A stretch of DNA of 64,000 nt from Quillaja saponaria (lineage: Eukaryota; Streptophyta; Magnoliopsida; Fabales; Quillajaceae): contig CM055606.1 of the NCBI GenBank assembly GCA_029379385.1, positions 16,083,142 through 16,147,141 of the forward strand. The letters run 5' to 3'. The notes below the pieces were generated by a model that saw only the letters and a program-made list of their open reading frames with translations, was not told the DNA's origin and did not search any database. A program made the translations under genes and the position numbers. Of this stretch, positions 63,165-64,000 are shown piece by piece. The stretch's first letter is position 1, and every line of letters starts with the position of its first letter.

Positions 63165-63917
63165 TCAGTAGCTTAAGTGGACAGTGATCCTTAACAACGT
63201 TGCACCATCAGCGGTGTGTTGACCAGGTGGGACGAGTGGTCTCACCTCAGCTAAACCACTTGCATGCTTGAACTTACCAGTCCCACCTGTCACAGACAAA
63301 TGTGAAACTGAGCCTCCTATCTTGTATATGCCATAGAAGTTCAGGGTATCACCATATTCCCCTCCTTCAAACATAGCTGTGAATGCAATCATCTGTCTAG
63401 TTCCATCTGCTGAACTTGCAGCATATACTCCTTGTGCTTTTCCAATTGTCTGTGATCCAAAATCCGGTGCAGTGGTCAGCACGTCGTCAATTACAGTTAT
63501 TGTACCAAACCCTAGTCCCAATCCATCAGGTCCTAGTGTCTGAGGATCACCGTTAGGGTTATTACCAGATTTTCCTGCAAAGGTTGTACCTGCCAAGCCT
63601 GTTCCTAGAGGAATACCATTCAAGCCATTAGCAGTTGGAAGGGCACCATTGGCATTAGGGATGGCAACGCCACCTTGTGGGGGAATGAACCCTATTGGCG
63701 TTGCAAATGGGACTTGACCACTATATATGTTACCCAGCAAGCCAGTTATTGGCCTGGCTGTAGGATTACTGCCACCAAGAATGTCATGCATGTATAACTC
63801 AAGAATTGGTTCTTTTCCAGTGGCAGCAACAGGGTCAATTGCTTCCAAGATAGGCACCCAATGTGCAATAGTAATCAGCATTGCTATAAAAGTTGGAGCT
63901 AATGATCTCATGGACAT
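63165..63917 (-). CDS. dirigent protein, ESB1/DIR10-type, 250 aa
   Basis: Secreted apoplastic protein of the long dirigent subgroup that includes ESB1, needed for lignin deposition in Casparian strips. Single exon. Residues 1-26 are a signal peptide (LAPTFIAMLITIAHWVPILEA). The dirigent domain has ELYMHDILGGSNPTARPITG at the start, then a Gly/Asn/Pro-rich insertion (about residues 70-125, GGVAIPNANGALPTANGLNG) typical of this subgroup. The beta-barrel core follows: GFGTITVIDDVLTTAPDFGS, IGKAQGVYAASSADG, MIAFTAMFEGGEYGDTLNFY, GGTGKFKHASGLAEVRPL. An alternative ATG two codons on (63911) would give the same mature protein. All domain motifs are intact. Which member (DIR10, 18, 24 or 25) cannot be settled by eye. 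Confidence 0.92.
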   Translation of the reverse strand: MSMRSLAPTFIAMLITIAHWVPILEAIDPVAATGKEPILELYMHDILGGSNPTARPITGLLGNIYSGQVPFATPIGFIPPQGGVAIPNANGALPTANGLNGIPLGTGLAGTTFAGKSGNNPNGDPQTLGPDGLGLGFGTITVIDDVLTTAPDFGSQTIGKAQGVYAASSADGTRQMIAFTAMFEGGEYGDTLNFYGIYKIGGSVSHLSVTGGTGKFKHASGLAEVRPLVPPGQHTADGATLLRITVHLSY

Positions 63918-64000
63918 TTTGAATGTGCAAGCACCTTGTTTTAATCTTTCAATTTGTGAGATTGAATATCTGGATGAGTATGTAAATAGGATGTTAAGCT

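Noticed and set aside
1..64000. CRISPR arrays, phage or bacterial defence systems
   Set aside because: The DNA is plant nuclear; no regular spacer arrays or prokaryotic gene clusters are seen.

Overview
The window is nuclear DNA of a flowering plant. It shows AT-rich spacers, GT-AG introns, 5'-UTR introns and plant-only families: S-protein homologues, an F-box/LRR/FBD gene, a dirigent protein, DET1, a chloroplast Mn transporter and an organellar RAD52-like protein. The best protein matches I can recall are dicot ones, so a eudicot, probably woody, is likely; I cannot name the species. Gene models were built by hand from family motifs, splice sites and reading phase.

Layout. 1-13 kb: a broken F-box/LRR gene (-), two S-protein homologues (+), a nuclear fragment of plastid psbH between them, and an intact LRR-XI-type receptor kinase (-). 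13-18.8 kb: AT-rich spacer with short repeats and a possible tRNA-derived SINE head. 18.8-23.1 kb: GATA factor (-). 23.8-28.1 kb: TIM22 (-). 30-37 kb: chloroplast GDT1-like Mn transporter CMT1/PAM71-HL (+), with a LINE remnant and a 138-bp tandem duplication in introns. 39-41.5 kb: GRAM/WBP2-like protein (+). 42.4-46.5 kb: chloroplast RAD52-like protein (-). 48-51.7 kb: decayed GT14 glycosyltransferase (-). 52.5-59.2 kb: decayed DET1 copy (+). 60.1-62.5 kb: hydroxyethylthiazole kinase THIM (+). 63.2-63.9 kb: ESB1-type dirigent protein (-).

There is no operon-like cooperation. The genes are independent, although three products act in plastids or thylakoids (CMT1, RAD52-2 and, as a dead copy, psbH) and one in the mitochondrial inner membrane (TIM22).

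The most striking pattern is coding decay. DET1 and the GT14 gene carry several frameshifts each, and DET1 also has a nonsense codon. RAD52-2 and TIM22 each carry one single-base frameshift in otherwise well-preserved exons. Neighbouring multi-exon genes (CMT1, WBP2-like, GATA, THIM, LRR kinase) keep perfect frame. This fits loss of duplicated gene copies, with local sequence error as the alternative for the single-base cases. A second pattern is a dozen or so two-copy short tandem duplications (units of about 33-170 bp) across non-coding DNA. I found no CRISPR, bacterial-type system, complete transposon or clearly new multi-gene system.
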